A DNA stretch of 64,000 nucleotides, taken from contig CM053337.1 in the NCBI GenBank assembly GCA_028583605.1, forward strand, positions 24,910,162-24,974,161. Reading direction: 5' to 3'. The first letter of the stretch is position 1, and each line of letters opens with the position of its first letter. The translations under genes and the position numbers were made by a program. The notes below the pieces were generated by a model, which was given only the letters and a program-made list of their open reading frames with translations, made no database searches and was not told the origin of the DNA. The DNA comes from Dastarcus helophoroides (Eukaryota; Arthropoda; Insecta; Coleoptera; Bothrideridae). This document shows positions 1-10,475 of the stretch, one piece after another.

Positions 1-2144
1 CCTTTTTTTCGTTTTTGATGATTACGAATTTTTAGATAATTTTGAGTTTTTTCTAATATTCGAAAAATTCAGCTTCTTAAAATGTCGATATTTTTTCAAA
101 AATTCGTCTTTTATTCACATTCCCAAAATTATTGAAAATGTCGACCATTTTAAAAATTGAAAATTTTTTCGAAGTCCTTATTTTCTTAAAATTTTACTGT
201 CTACGAAAATTTCAAAATTTTTCAAGATTTGGCTTTTGTTTTAAAAGTTCGACTTTTCTGTTAACTTTAGCTTTATTTTTTGAAAGTGGTAATGTTTTTA
301 TTTTTAAATTTACATTTTCTGAGAAAAATTTCGAAATAACACTTAAATTTGTAAAAATTAATAACAAAACTTCCTGTTTTTGAAATTGTGCAAAGTTTTG
401 AAACAAATTTCCAAAAAAAACTTGCATTTTATGTACAAATTGCCAAAATTTGAATTTTAATCACAAAAAATTGGCTTCGAGCTGAAATATTTCATTTTTG
501 AAATTTCTCTGGAACTTCAAAATTATTAGAAAAAAATTAAATTTGAACAATAAATTGTTAGTGAATTTTTTCAACATTTTGTTTAATTTTAATTTCGAAA
601 TTTTGAGACTCTGCTAGAAGTGTTGACTCTTTTTCAAAAATTTCAATAATTCTCACTTAAAAGTCGAAATTATAAGAATATTTTTGACAATTAATTTATT
701 CAAAAAAAATTTTTTTTTTCTTTATTCCAAAAATCTAATTTTTTTGAAAAATGTTGTTTACTTATAAGAAATTTCAACTTTTTCTATAAATATGATCTGC
801 TTTCTCTTTAAATTTTGAGTTCAATCTTTAAATTTCTTTTATCGAAATTTGAATTTTAAATTCGAACTTGACAATTTCAAGAATAAATTTAACATTTCTA
901 GAAAAATGGGAAATTCCGATTCAGAATTTTCTTTGGTCCTACAGTAGTAGTAATTTTTTAGAGAAATATCAAATTTTAAAAAAGGTTAAAATTTACAAGG
1001 TCATTTTTTCTTGAAATTTCAATATTTTTCTCAAAGTTTTCTTATTTTTAGGCAGATTTGAAGTTTATTTTACCTACACATATACTTAATAATTTTCAGT
1101 TTCTTATCAAAATTACAAAATAAAATGAACTTTGAAACTTTTAAATTTCCAAAACAAAATAGAGAGAAATCGAAATTAGCGAGAAATCAAAATTTCTACA
1201 AGTAAAAATATTTTAAAGACAAAATCTCCAGGAAAAGTCAAAATTCCAAAAAAAATTCTTTGTATAAAATTTTTAGAGAAAAACGCAAATTGCACAGGAA
1301 AAAAAGCAAAATATCTTAGAGAAAAAATCTAAATTTGAAAAAAAACTGAAATATCTTTACAAAAAAAGTCGAATTTTTTTGTTTTTCCCAAAATGTTAAA
1401 ATTGTTATAGAGCTTTCAGAGTTTTTTCCAAACATTTTTGTCAAAACTCCAAATAAAATGAACTTTAAATTGTCAAAGTGTCGTGAAAAAACTTGACATT
1501 TTTAAAGCAAATTAGAGGAACACAACAAAAAATCTGGAGAAGAATTTCTGGAAGAAATTTTAAGAAGATCATTTTCAGGAAAAATGGAAATTTCGAGAAA
1601 ATTTCTTTTTATAAAACATTTAGAAAAAATGGAAATTTTGCAGAAAAAATCAAAATTTCCTAAAAAAAATCGAAATATCTAAAAAAAACTCAAAATGTTT
1701 ATACAAAATGAGATTTGAGGTAAAAATTTGAAGATATCGTATTAACTTATTTTTTAGAGAAATAGTAAAATGCGAGATGAGTTGAATTTATATTTTTTCT
1801 TGAAATTGTAACTATTTTCTCAAAATGTTGACATTTTCAAAGAAATTTGAGTTTTTTTCTTAACATTTTAATTCCTGCTCGAAATATTGATTTTTTCCTC
1901 AAAACTTTCACAAAAATTAGTTTTTGAAAATGTCATTTTGATCAAAATTAAAAATAAAATAGGTTTTTAAATGTCGTAACTTCGTGAAAGAAACCTAAAA
2001 TTTCTATAAAAAGAAATCAGAGAAAATTTAAAATTTATATAAAAATTTTGTACTGAAAAGTGTTGAGAAAATTTTGAGAAAAAAATTCGTAAACGAAATT
2101 GGGGGTGCTGCAGTTCCACAGTGCCTATACGCCAGCCGCCACTG
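1..2144. mobile_element. Right part of a hAT-type element filled with AT-rich low-complexity DNA; left end outside the window
   Basis: The stretch has no credible gene. About 1-1000 is mostly T-oriented low-complexity sequence and about 1150-2100 is A-oriented. It ends in a short GC-rich segment closing with CCAGCCGCCACTG (2132-2144), the reverse complement of the CAGTGGCGGCTGG terminus that bounds the element at 40223-42750. The next eight bases, GTTATTAG (2145-2152), continue into sequence homologous to 12054 onward, where the same octamer is uninterrupted. This is what an insertion with an 8 bp target duplication would leave. The left terminus would have to lie upstream of base 1. The terminus and filled/empty-site comparison are seen directly; the hAT assignment is inference from terminus type and octamer length. 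Confidence 0.55.
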
Positions 2145-3474
2145 GTTATTAGTTTTTATTAATAGATTTTATCTTTTGGAAATTAGAGATTTTTATTAGA
2201 AGAGTTTGACTTCAAACCTTTTTTTTCAAAAATTATAGCTTCATTTTTCTTCGGATTTAGAGAGTAATTCTAAATGTCAACTTATTTCTAAAATTTTGAA
2301 TTTAAAAAACTAAAAATTTTAAGTTCCAACAGGTAAATTTGTTAATAATTAACATATCCTACTTTTTGTTCGGAAATTTAAACTTTCTAAGAAAGTTACC
2401 ATTTTCAGAAATGTTTATTAATACATTCTGGTTATTTTTAAGTATAAACACGGTCGTAATTAATTTTTTTTTTAAACTGGTTTCTCCACTCTAAATGTAG
2501 ACGTTCCTAGACATTTCGAATTAAAATTCCAAATTTAAAAAACTCAAGATTGAGTTCAGAATGCCGATATCTGACATTTTTCACAAAAAGTTTGGCGAAA
2601 TTTCCAGATTTCTAGAAAGCATCGAAGTTTAAAAAAATATTTGTGGGTTTGAAGCAAATACCAAGATTTTAATCTTTGAATTTCGAGAAAAAAAGTTAAA
2701 GTATTAACATATTTCGCATTTAACAAACAAATAATCTAATTCAAATTGAAAATTTCCAAAAAAGGTCGAAATTTTGAGACTTAAGGTAAAACATAAAAAA
2801 ACGATAAAGAACTTTATAGTAAAAACAACTTTTTTTCGAAACTCGGAAGAATCAAATGCATGTCGACATTGCAAATTCAGATAACAATAATTTCCAAAAT
2901 TGCCCAAAAAAAAACGTAGGAATTAAAGTTGTTGCTAATTAGAAAAAGATAGCTAAGAGGAAACTTAAACTTAAAAAAAATTTAATCTTCCAGAATTTAA
3001 AAAAAATATCCAAATTCTAAATCTCCGGGTGCAAACTTTAAATTTGAGATAAATGTTAAAATTATGAATTTAATTGAAATTTAAAATACATTTAAAAAAA
3101 TTCTTCAGCTGACTTCAAACTATGTCTTTGAATAGAGCACTTTCCTGAGTCATTTTTCATACACAAGTGAAGGTTATAGAAGACAGTTTAAAGATAAATT
3201 TTAGAAAAGGAATATCTTTCGAGTAATTTTATCATGTTACCCACACATCTGTTTTTATTTAGAAATTAAATTAAGATAAAGAGGCAACGTCGTTGTTAAA
3301 TTGTTTTGTAAGAATGTTAGAAGAGTTACTCTATAGAAATGTTTTAGTGTATTTTTTTTATATTTTAGTATACTTGTATACAATAACAATATTAATAGTA
3401 AAGACTAGGTAGTTTTAGCAGAAGGATTGCACCCCCCCCCCCCCACCCGAAAAATGATCCTGGTTACGGGCCTG
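2145..3474. mobile_element. Right part of a hAT-type element, family B copy 1 (homologous to 12054-13376)
   Basis: About 1.3 kb is colinear with 12054-13376, with small indels including about 50 bases missing near 3405 relative to copy 2. It ends in the 16-mer CCTGGTTACGGGCCTG (3459-3474), the counterpart of the right terminus of copy 2. A run of 13 C residues precedes the terminus. No coding potential is seen. The left part was split off by insertion of the element ending at 2144. Confidence 0.6.
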
Positions 3475-4656
3475 TTTCAGATTATTAATAGAAATTTTAA
3501 CATTTATTTCAATATTTGTACTTTTTCGCATTATTGCAGAAAAAATCTAAAATGTAATAAAAAAGTATTTGTCCAAATTTCTACATTTCAATTTTTTCTC
3601 CGAATTTCCAATATCAACACAAAATCTTTAAAAAAAGTCGTCGAAAGGTTTAAATTTCAAAAATGACCAAATGTTTAATTTTAAAGCCAAGCCAAGGAGT
3701 CAAAATTTCAAGTCAAAATGCGCAAATTTAAAGAAAAACTGAAAATTTCAAATTGAATTCTTTTTGAAATGTCCATAATTTTGACTTCAAATTCTGTACG
3801 TTTAGAAAATATCCATCACGTTTTAAATCCAAAATTTCGAAAGCAAATTTAATTTAAAATTGAAAATTTTGAGGTTTAAATTTTTAATTACAAGACGCAA
3901 TTTTAAGAAAAAAAGAGATTAAATTATAAATTTAAAAGAAAAAGTTTATGAATTATTTCAGCAAGTTGGGATTAAAAATATCAATTTTTTTTTGAAAATT
4001 GCAATTTTTTTTTCTTCGAGCTGAAATTTTTTCATATTTTTAATTTTCGACTTTTTTCGCGAAACTGGACATTTTGAAATTTGTTTTGCTGGTTTAACAC
4101 TTTTTGGATTTTTTCCTTTTTTGTCGTTTTTGATTTTCATAATCAATAACTCGATGAATAAGAATTCTACAGAAAATGTAAGTTGGGTTCTAAAATACAT
4201 AGGTATATGTATCTACAAGATATTAAAGCATGTCAGCAGTTCTAATTAACATTAATGGTAACGCCAAATCATTCGTTTGTCCCCTATCTTTAGTCGCTCA
4301 GCGCGCCTAAAAGAGTTTTTATTTCTAAAATTTAGTACAAGAAAGTTAATTGAGAAAAGAATAAAACATTCGGTAAACTTACCTTGGCATAACTTGATAA
4401 ATGATAAATTCACAAAACAAAATGACTAAAATTTTTTAATCTTAAAAGATCCCAAACAAACCCTGAAAATTTTGAGGCACCACGATTTTTTTTAATTACA
4501 GCATTTTGAAAATAACCTAAAAAGTGGGAGTATTTTTTTACATTTATCAATTTCATGTAAGTGCAGTTATAAAGACAATCAATTTAATAGAATTAAAGAA
4601 TTAATCTCAATAAACATACAAGGCACTAGTTGATTCTTACAAATTTTAATTTCTAG
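3475..4656. other. Non-coding AT-rich sequence upstream of cysteine-rich exon A
   Basis: From 3475 to about 4150 this is low-complexity A/T-rich sequence; from about 4190 to 4656 it is more complex. No signal-peptide exon with a phase 1 donor is visible, so this is taken as intron of the first cysteine-rich gene. It ends in the acceptor TTTCTAG just before 4657. Confidence 0.5.
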
Positions 4657-4761
4657 TAAAGATACCTCCAGGATGCCAAAACTGCACCAAAAAGGAGATC
4701 GTTTACTGCTCTGGAACCAACTTGATCAGCGATCATTGTTGTTGCGATAAACGATTCGAAG
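4657..4761 (+). CDS. Cysteine-rich CCC-module protein, gene 1, internal exon A
   Basis: This 105 bp exon lies between an acceptor (TTTCTAG) and a strong donor (G|GTAAGT), both phase 1. It encodes one module of six cysteines with spacing C-x2-C-x7-C-x9-CCC; the peptide includes GCQNCTKKEIVYC and DHCCCDKRF. The same pattern recurs in exon B and twice in the paralogue at 44411-44800, which is strong evidence that it is real although it has no ATG. The signal-peptide exon should lie upstream of the window, because the paralogue has its signal peptide on a separate phase 1 exon. Six cysteines would suit three disulfides in a secreted domain. I do not recognise the family and assign no function. 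The following intron is about 13.3 kb and full of transposons. Confidence 0.75.
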
Positions 4762-4871
4762 GTAAGTCGTATTATAATTTTTTTGTGGGAGCCATTACTG
4801 GCCCTGACACCCATCCGTAAGTTCCACAAGCTTGTTTGGGTCTCAAACATCATTATACAGGGTGATTTTTT

Positions 4872-5022
4872 AAAATTGAAATACAGAACTTGTTCCCTGA
4901 AACCAAAAAAGATTAAAAAACACAACAAAGGTTGTGTTTTTCCAATCTTTCTTGGTTTCAGGGGACAAGTTCTGTATTTCAATTTTTGAAGCTAACCAAG
5001 GACCAGTCCGTTCCACCAAAAA
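4872..5022. repeat. Foldback element copy 1, inserted in the left repeat of the 4858-8272 element
   Basis: Two near-perfect inverted arms meet around AACAAAGGTTGTG: ATTGAAATACAGAACTTG on the left and CAAGTTCTGTATTTCAAT on the right. The right end continues into the outer segment that reads ACCAAGGACCAGTCCGTTCC. In the right repeat of the host element, GATTTTTTGAAAAC is uninterrupted, so the foldback is a later insertion. The outer left segment and inner GATAGC motif found in fuller copies are missing. Confidence 0.85.
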
Positions 5023-5449
5023 GAGTAATTTTTTGAAAACCTAACCTAAATATCTAGAAAACAAAAACTTATATGAAAAATGCCGAAAACTGTCAATTTT
5101 GGTTGTGAGGGGGGACACTCAATTAGTGCAGTTTTAGACCTGGAAGTGCACCCCCTTGGCCGAGGCTGCAGCCCGCTCTCAAATCTGAAAATGAACAGGG
5201 GGTTAAAAAATTTACTGCTTGAAAGTTCATTTAGATTTTTTCTGGGTATGTAGTAGTTTTTTATTTCTACGATTAGTTTTTGAGAAAACAACACTTTTGT
5301 GATAAAATTTGCAATGTAAAAAAGGTGAATCTTTTTCTGTTGCTGTCAAGTATTTTCTGAAATAAAAACTGTTTCTTATGCATTAACATTGACAATTATT
5401 CAGTTTTAAAGTAAATGTGTATACCTTCGGGTGAAAATGGTGTAATCAG

Positions 5450-6530
5450 TTACTGAGAGAGTTGACATTATTTTTGTTTATGGCTCCAAAAACAAATGAG
5501 CTAGAGTCACGGCAAGGATTTTTAATGATACGCATGCAGATAAGCATTTCAGCTACAAGTGCGCTATAGAGCTTGTGCAAAAATTCACAGACACTGGATT
5601 GGTAGTAAGTAAGAAAAGCTGAGGTAAATGAAATAACTTAAATTGAGGTAATAGACCACATTACTGTCAATCCCATTAACTCATTGTGCCAGACTACTGA
5701 AGCTACAAGGCTTTCATATTCATTAATTTGTAAAGTGATAAAAAATTTATAAGTTCCATCCTTATAAAATGAAAATTGTCCAAGAGCTTGGTGAAGATGA
5801 TTACGACAGACAAATAGAGTTTTGTGAGACAATATCGAATTTATTTCAAGCTTTGTAAAAAATATCTGATTCAGTGATGAATACAGTTTTACTTTACATG
5901 GCTCTGTTAATAAACGCAATGTGCCCTACTGAATCGATACAAATAACCCCCATTTTGTCAGAAAGGGTCGTACTCAAGCTCCCCAAAAGCTGAATGTTTG
6001 GAAGAGAATTCTTGGCGATGCTGTCATTAGGCCAATATTTATAAATGAAACACTAACTGGTGACATTTACTTGAACGTGTTAGAAAATATTATAGAACTT
6101 TTAATAACCAAGGAAATAGAGAATCAGCAAGATAAGAAGGAAATCAAATATTGGACGAAAAGGAGTTTTTCTTTCAAGATGGAGCTCTACCACATTATGC
6201 CTTAGACGTTCGTTATTGGCTTAACAACCGATTGCCAAACCATTGGGTTGGAAGACGTGGTGCAATTGAGTAGCTAGCACGATCACCAGACTTAACAAGT
6301 TTAGATTTTTTCTCTGGGGACATTTAAAGTCAGTGACATACAAAATACAACCGGTTAATTTAAAGGACTCAACTAGAACGAACTGTTTTTTTAAGTTTAA
6401 TCCACTCGTAAAGGGTAACCCCATTATGCCTTCAAAACACTGCGGCAAGATGCGGAAACAATGATAGATGGCGATGAACCTCCTTCTTAAACAAGGATAG
6501 GTTGTAATTTTTGGGGAAAATTTTTTTCGG
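5450..6530 (+). pseudogene. Decayed IS630/Tc1/mariner-superfamily transposase (DUF4817-like helix-turn-helix type)
   Basis: Read with frameshifts and stops, this is a once-complete transposase. An N-terminal helix-turn-helix region near 5460-5600 contains ELVQKFTDTGLVV-type sequence. A first catalytic aspartate block is near 5850-5940 (FSDEYSFTLHG followed by VNKRNV). A second block near 6180 reads FQDGALPHYA, and a third near 6280 reads ARSPDLTSLDFF. These match the LFSDEC, QQDGAPPHY and RSPDLTPLDFFLWG motifs of a common insect family in this superfamily. Stops and shifts throughout mean it cannot be translated. A relic of the same C-terminal region occurs in inverted orientation at 60285-60390. 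Confidence 0.75.
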
Positions 6531-6539
6531 TAACGAGTT

Positions 6540-7635
6540 TTATAGCTTGAAAGTTCTATAAAAAAAAGAGTCTCCGTAGACCAAGTCCGAAGTCCTCACT
6601 GTGTCAATCTGGCCCGCACAGGAATTTGGTGTCTTCGATTGTCTTGTATGGCTCAAGAATCTTGCTCTTGGGGGCATCAATCCTATTAGTTCCCGCGAGC
6701 ATCTTCCATGATAGTATTTGTAGAAAAGATACAAGTCACCAGCCATTCGCATGTGCTTTAGTGTTTGGAGAGAATCGGTCAGACTCTCGTTATCAATTAG
6801 GAGAATTGCTCTTCTTTGAATTGAATTCAAAAGAGCTAAAGTATGCTTTGGGGCTAAACTCCAAACATGAAAACAGTATTCAAGTGTTGGCTTAACTTGA
6901 GCTTTGTCTAGTGTGAGTAACTGATGAGATGTAAAGTACCTTTTAGCTCTAAAAAGAAAGCCTGGTTTCTGAGAGGGGAATTTGGCAGTGGCGCGTATAT
7001 CATCGTGCTAAGAGAAGTTAGGGCTCGCATTCACTTCTAGAATAGACAGATTAGATCCCATTGGGAGAATTTTATCGTCCATTAGTATGTTTGTTGCACT
7101 ATCTCTCGATGTTTTCTTAGGAAAAATCGCGGCTTAAGTTTTTAAAGCGTTGAAATCGACCACATTTTTCTTACCCCATTACCCCAGAATAATTTCGAAA
7201 TTTCGATTAATCATCTGTATCTGCTGTTTCCTTAGTCGATCTGAAGCAGCGACGGATAATGGTTTGTCGGAGAAAAAAGATGACACAAGGCTACTATCAT
7301 CTTCGCAGCTGTATATAGGATTGGAAGTTGAAGCTAAGACATCGTTTATGTGTAATAGAAACAGAGTAGGAGACAAGACAGACCTCTGAAGCACCCCCGC
7401 ATTAATCGAAAATGTCTCGGATGAGACGCCATTGGCGACGCCCTGAAGAGATCTGTCGGCGAGAAAATTGGTTACCAAATGACAGAGTCCAGGAGGAAGA
7501 CCATAAGATGTTAATTTGGCGAGAAGAGATCGTTGCCAGACTCCGTCGAAGGCCTTTGAGATATCCAATGCCACAATCCTTGCCTCGCCATGATTTTCTA
7601 TAGCTGAGCCAGTAGATGAATCTAGGTGAATTACA
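6540..7635 (-). pseudogene. 5'-truncated non-LTR retrotransposon reverse transcriptase, Jockey-like
   Basis: Minus-strand reading from about 7635 gives ALDISKAFDGVWQRSLLAKL (RT block A), then a block with SINAGVLQRSVLSPTLF, corresponding to the usual GVPQGSVLSP. The catalytic Y/FADD box has become CEDD (IYSCEDDSSL). After about 7179 the frame shifts, and the C-terminal part at 6540-6830 has RRAILLIDNESLTDSLQ and a thumb-like tail typical of Jockey-clade elements. It has no endonuclease domain. The mutated active site and broken frame make it inactive. It lies inside the 4858-8272 DNA transposon. Confidence 0.8.
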
Positions 7636-8272
7636 CGAAAAACCTTTCAAAAAGTAAGACAAGAATTTCAAAACCGGATGTACTACTGTTTGGAACAAAA
7701 CAGTGCTGATTTCTAGCATCCCCTGTAAAATTCAACTGTTTTAAACGATAGAATGAGTATTTTTGAAAACATTAATTTTTTTCTTCATTCATGGCGTGTT
7801 TTTTTACTAATTAACATACGTTTAACTGATTATTTGAAGTTAAACTCTTTACAGTGTTTTAAGCCTTAGTTTTACCAAAACATCTATTTCTTTGTTAGTT
7901 GACATTCCCAAGCGTTGATTTTACTAGCAGAAGGCGCTTAACAACAGTGTTGTGCTGAAAAAATATGAACGTGGGCTTTGTTGCAAAACAAGTAGTCTTC
8001 TCAAAAACTAATCGTAGAAATAAAAAACTACTACATAGCGAAAAAGAGGTTAAATGAACCTTTCAAACAACAAAATGTTGAACCCTCTGTTCCATTTAAG
8101 TCTTTTGAGGGAGCTGCTGCTCTGGCCAAGGGGGTGCACCTGCAGGTCTCAACCTACACTAATTAAGTAAGTGTCTCACTCGCAACCAAAATTGACCAGT
8201 TACGGCCTTATGCACATAACGTTTTCGTATTTTAGATAGTTAGGGTGGATCGTTTTCAAAAAATCAATCCTG

Positions 8273-8608
8273 TATAACAACTATGTTTTTAAGCATTATT
8301 TAATAAGAAACGAATGATGATTAACCACCTACATTAAAAAGTTTACAAGAGGCTACAAGAAAAATCTGGGTAATTTTTTTGGAGTCCTTCCGACCTTTGT
8401 TTGAATATAAAGTGATCGAGTAAGATAAAATATTACCCTGTAGTGCTTCTTTAAGTGTTTGTTCTGGAAAAATTGGGGTATTTCGCATAGGGATGCTATT
8501 CCACATTTAGTTATTTTCCTTTATCATTTTCAAAAATCGTTCAAGTACTTTTCCTGCCCCCAGCCTTTTTCATATTAATAAACATCAACAGTGTTGATTA
8601 AGCAAAAT
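8273..8608. other. Non-coding spacer
   Basis: About 335 bases between the DNA transposon and the large palindrome. A short minus-strand reading frame at 8321-8506 shows no recognisable motif. The palindromic word ATCAACAGTGTTGAT at about 8583 recurs at about 8848, bracketing the left arm of the palindrome. Confidence 0.4.
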
Positions 8609-9250
8609 TCAGCTTTTTCTCAAAATTTGTTTATTCTTTTAAAATTGGATTAAAATTTTAGTAAAAGCATAAAAATTTTGAGAATACAAATTTTACGAAA
8701 TTTAGAAAAGAATATGACTTGTAAATTACAATATGATGTCAAAATTTAAATAAAAATAAAAACTGTATGAGAAATATTTTTACTCTGGAAAAGTTTCCCA
8801 CAAAATTCTCCAAGTGGTAATGAAACAGCCAACATTGACATTCGCATCAACAGTGTTGATTGTTCCTGAGCGATGAGTGTCAGAGAATAAGTGTTTATCA
8901 AAATGTCTTGGTATGTCATCTTTGGTATGCATTAGGGATGTAAGGAATGTTGTGGTTTTCCCACATTCGCAAATGTGAATACTGATTTCAAACCTTCGCG
9001 AATGCGAATGCGAATGCGAATGCCAATGTTGGCTGTTTCACTACCACTTGGAGAATTTTGTTAGAAACTTTTCCAGAATAAAAATATTTCTCATACAGTT
9101 TTTATTTTTATTTAAATTTTGGCATCATCTCGTAATTTACAAGTAATATTTTTCTCTAAATTTCTTAAAATTATTATTCTCAAAATTTTTATGCTTTTAA
9201 TAAAATTTTAATCAAATTTTAAAAGAATAAACAAATCTTGAGAAAAAGTC
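8609..9250. repeat. Large imperfect palindrome, about 240 bp arms with about 170 bp centre
   Basis: The left arm (about 8609-8850) and reverse complement of the right arm (about 9014-9250) are almost identical by eye, sharing for example AACTGTATGAGAAATATTTTT and AAATTCTCCAAGTGGTA. The centre is more complex and ends in about five copies of GCGAAT (8997-9023). It may be a foldback transposon or an inverted duplication. No reading frame is credible. Confidence 0.85.
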
Positions 9251-10331
9251 GAATTATGGTTAAAAAGCTCAATTTTAAGTAGAAATTTAGTCAAAACTTC
9301 AAGAATAAGGCGAATTTTAAGAAAGAGGTTGACATTTCCAGACACTCAAAATTTCGAAAGAACGCTGAAAATTTTAAAAGAAGAAAGTAGAATTTTCAGT
9401 ATAGAGTCGTAATTTAGAAAAAGACGAATTATAATTAAAAAAATCCACTTTTGGTTTAAAGCTGGAATTTTCAGGAAAAAAATCAAATTTTATATAAAAA
9501 CCCGACATTTTGAAACAACTTTCTTGAAAAATATCAAAATTTCGAAAAAAAGACGAATTTGGAATTAAAAAACACAAATTTCTAAAACCCAAATTTTGAA
9601 AAAAATATCAAAATTTCAAGGAAAAGATTGACATTTTGAGAAAAAGATTGATATTTTGGGAAAAACGTTGAAATTTAGTAAAAAGACAAAATTTCCCAGA
9701 GAAAGTCAAATGTTGTCGAAATTTAGAAAAAAGAGAGAATTTCGGGGAAAATTTCAGAAAAAAAGTCGAAATGTCAAGAAAAAGAGTCCACATTTCTTGA
9801 CTGAGTATTTATTTTTAACCCCCCCCCCCCAACTGTGACATCGAAAAATATCCACTATTGAGATAAACATCGAGATTTTGAGAACCAAGTTGGAATTTGA
9901 AATTTCTAGATGTTTTAAAATTTCCATATAAATATTATTCCAAAAATTTTTACTTTTTTATCAATTTTCCAGAAAAAGGCGAAGTTCGATAAACAAGTCG
10001 AATTTATCGGAAAGATGAATTTGAAAAAAAGTCGAAATTTTCAAAAAGAGTCGAATTTTGAGAAATAACGAAATTTTAAAAACAAAACGACAAATTTTGA
10101 TATAAAAATTCGATCTTTAGAGTAAATTCGAAATTTCTAAAGAAAAAGAGAATTTTGTGAAAAAATGTGGATTTTGAGAAAAAAGTCGAAATTTCGAGAA
10201 ATTGTCGAAATCTCAAGGAAAGGACTAATTTTCATTAGAAAATAAAAATTTATGGAAAAGGTTCCCGTAGTTTGGAACATAAATTTTCTCTTGGGTGTAT
10301 GAACCAAGGGGGAGCAAGCGTCCCACCCTGC
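9251..10331. repeat. A-oriented AT-rich low-complexity tract ending in a possible hAT right terminus
   Basis: The plus strand repeatedly reads GTCGAAATTTTGAAAAA-like units. A C10 run sits at about 9820. The tract ends sharply in a GC-richer piece closing with CCCACCCTG (10323-10331), which would be a CAGGGTGGG-type right terminus. I could not find the matching left end, so the mobile-element reading is weak. Confidence 0.45.
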
Positions 10332-10475
10332 CATATTGTAGGTAGCTAATAGGAGAAGAAAACAAGGAAATTTAAAAATACTTTTTACGAGGCGGGATTA
10401 GATAAATAACTGGATTAGTTATTATCTTCAAAGATGTCGTTAGCTACGCTATCCATGGGCCCCCAACACTCATGA

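Larger units (their letters stand above)
4858..8272 (+). mobile_element. IS630/Tc1/mariner-superfamily element with long terminal inverted repeats
   Basis: The element starts CAGGGTGATTTTTT and ends in the reverse complement of CAGGATTGATTTTTTG, with TA on both sides (4856-4857 and 8273-8274). Terminal inverted repeats of about 290 bp are clear: about 5023-5310 matches the reverse complement of about 7982-8265, including a shared block with GTGCACCCCCTTGGCC. Inside are a decayed transposase (about 5450-6530) and a truncated non-LTR reverse transcriptase (about 6540-7635). A foldback element interrupts the left terminus at about 4872-5022. The TA target and transposase motifs support the superfamily call. 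Confidence 0.8.

Noticed and set aside
132..427. Opposing Phe/Lys/Asn-rich reading frames, and many like them across the low-complexity tracts
   Set aside because: They are open by composition only, often on both strands at once, with no domain, start context or splice support.
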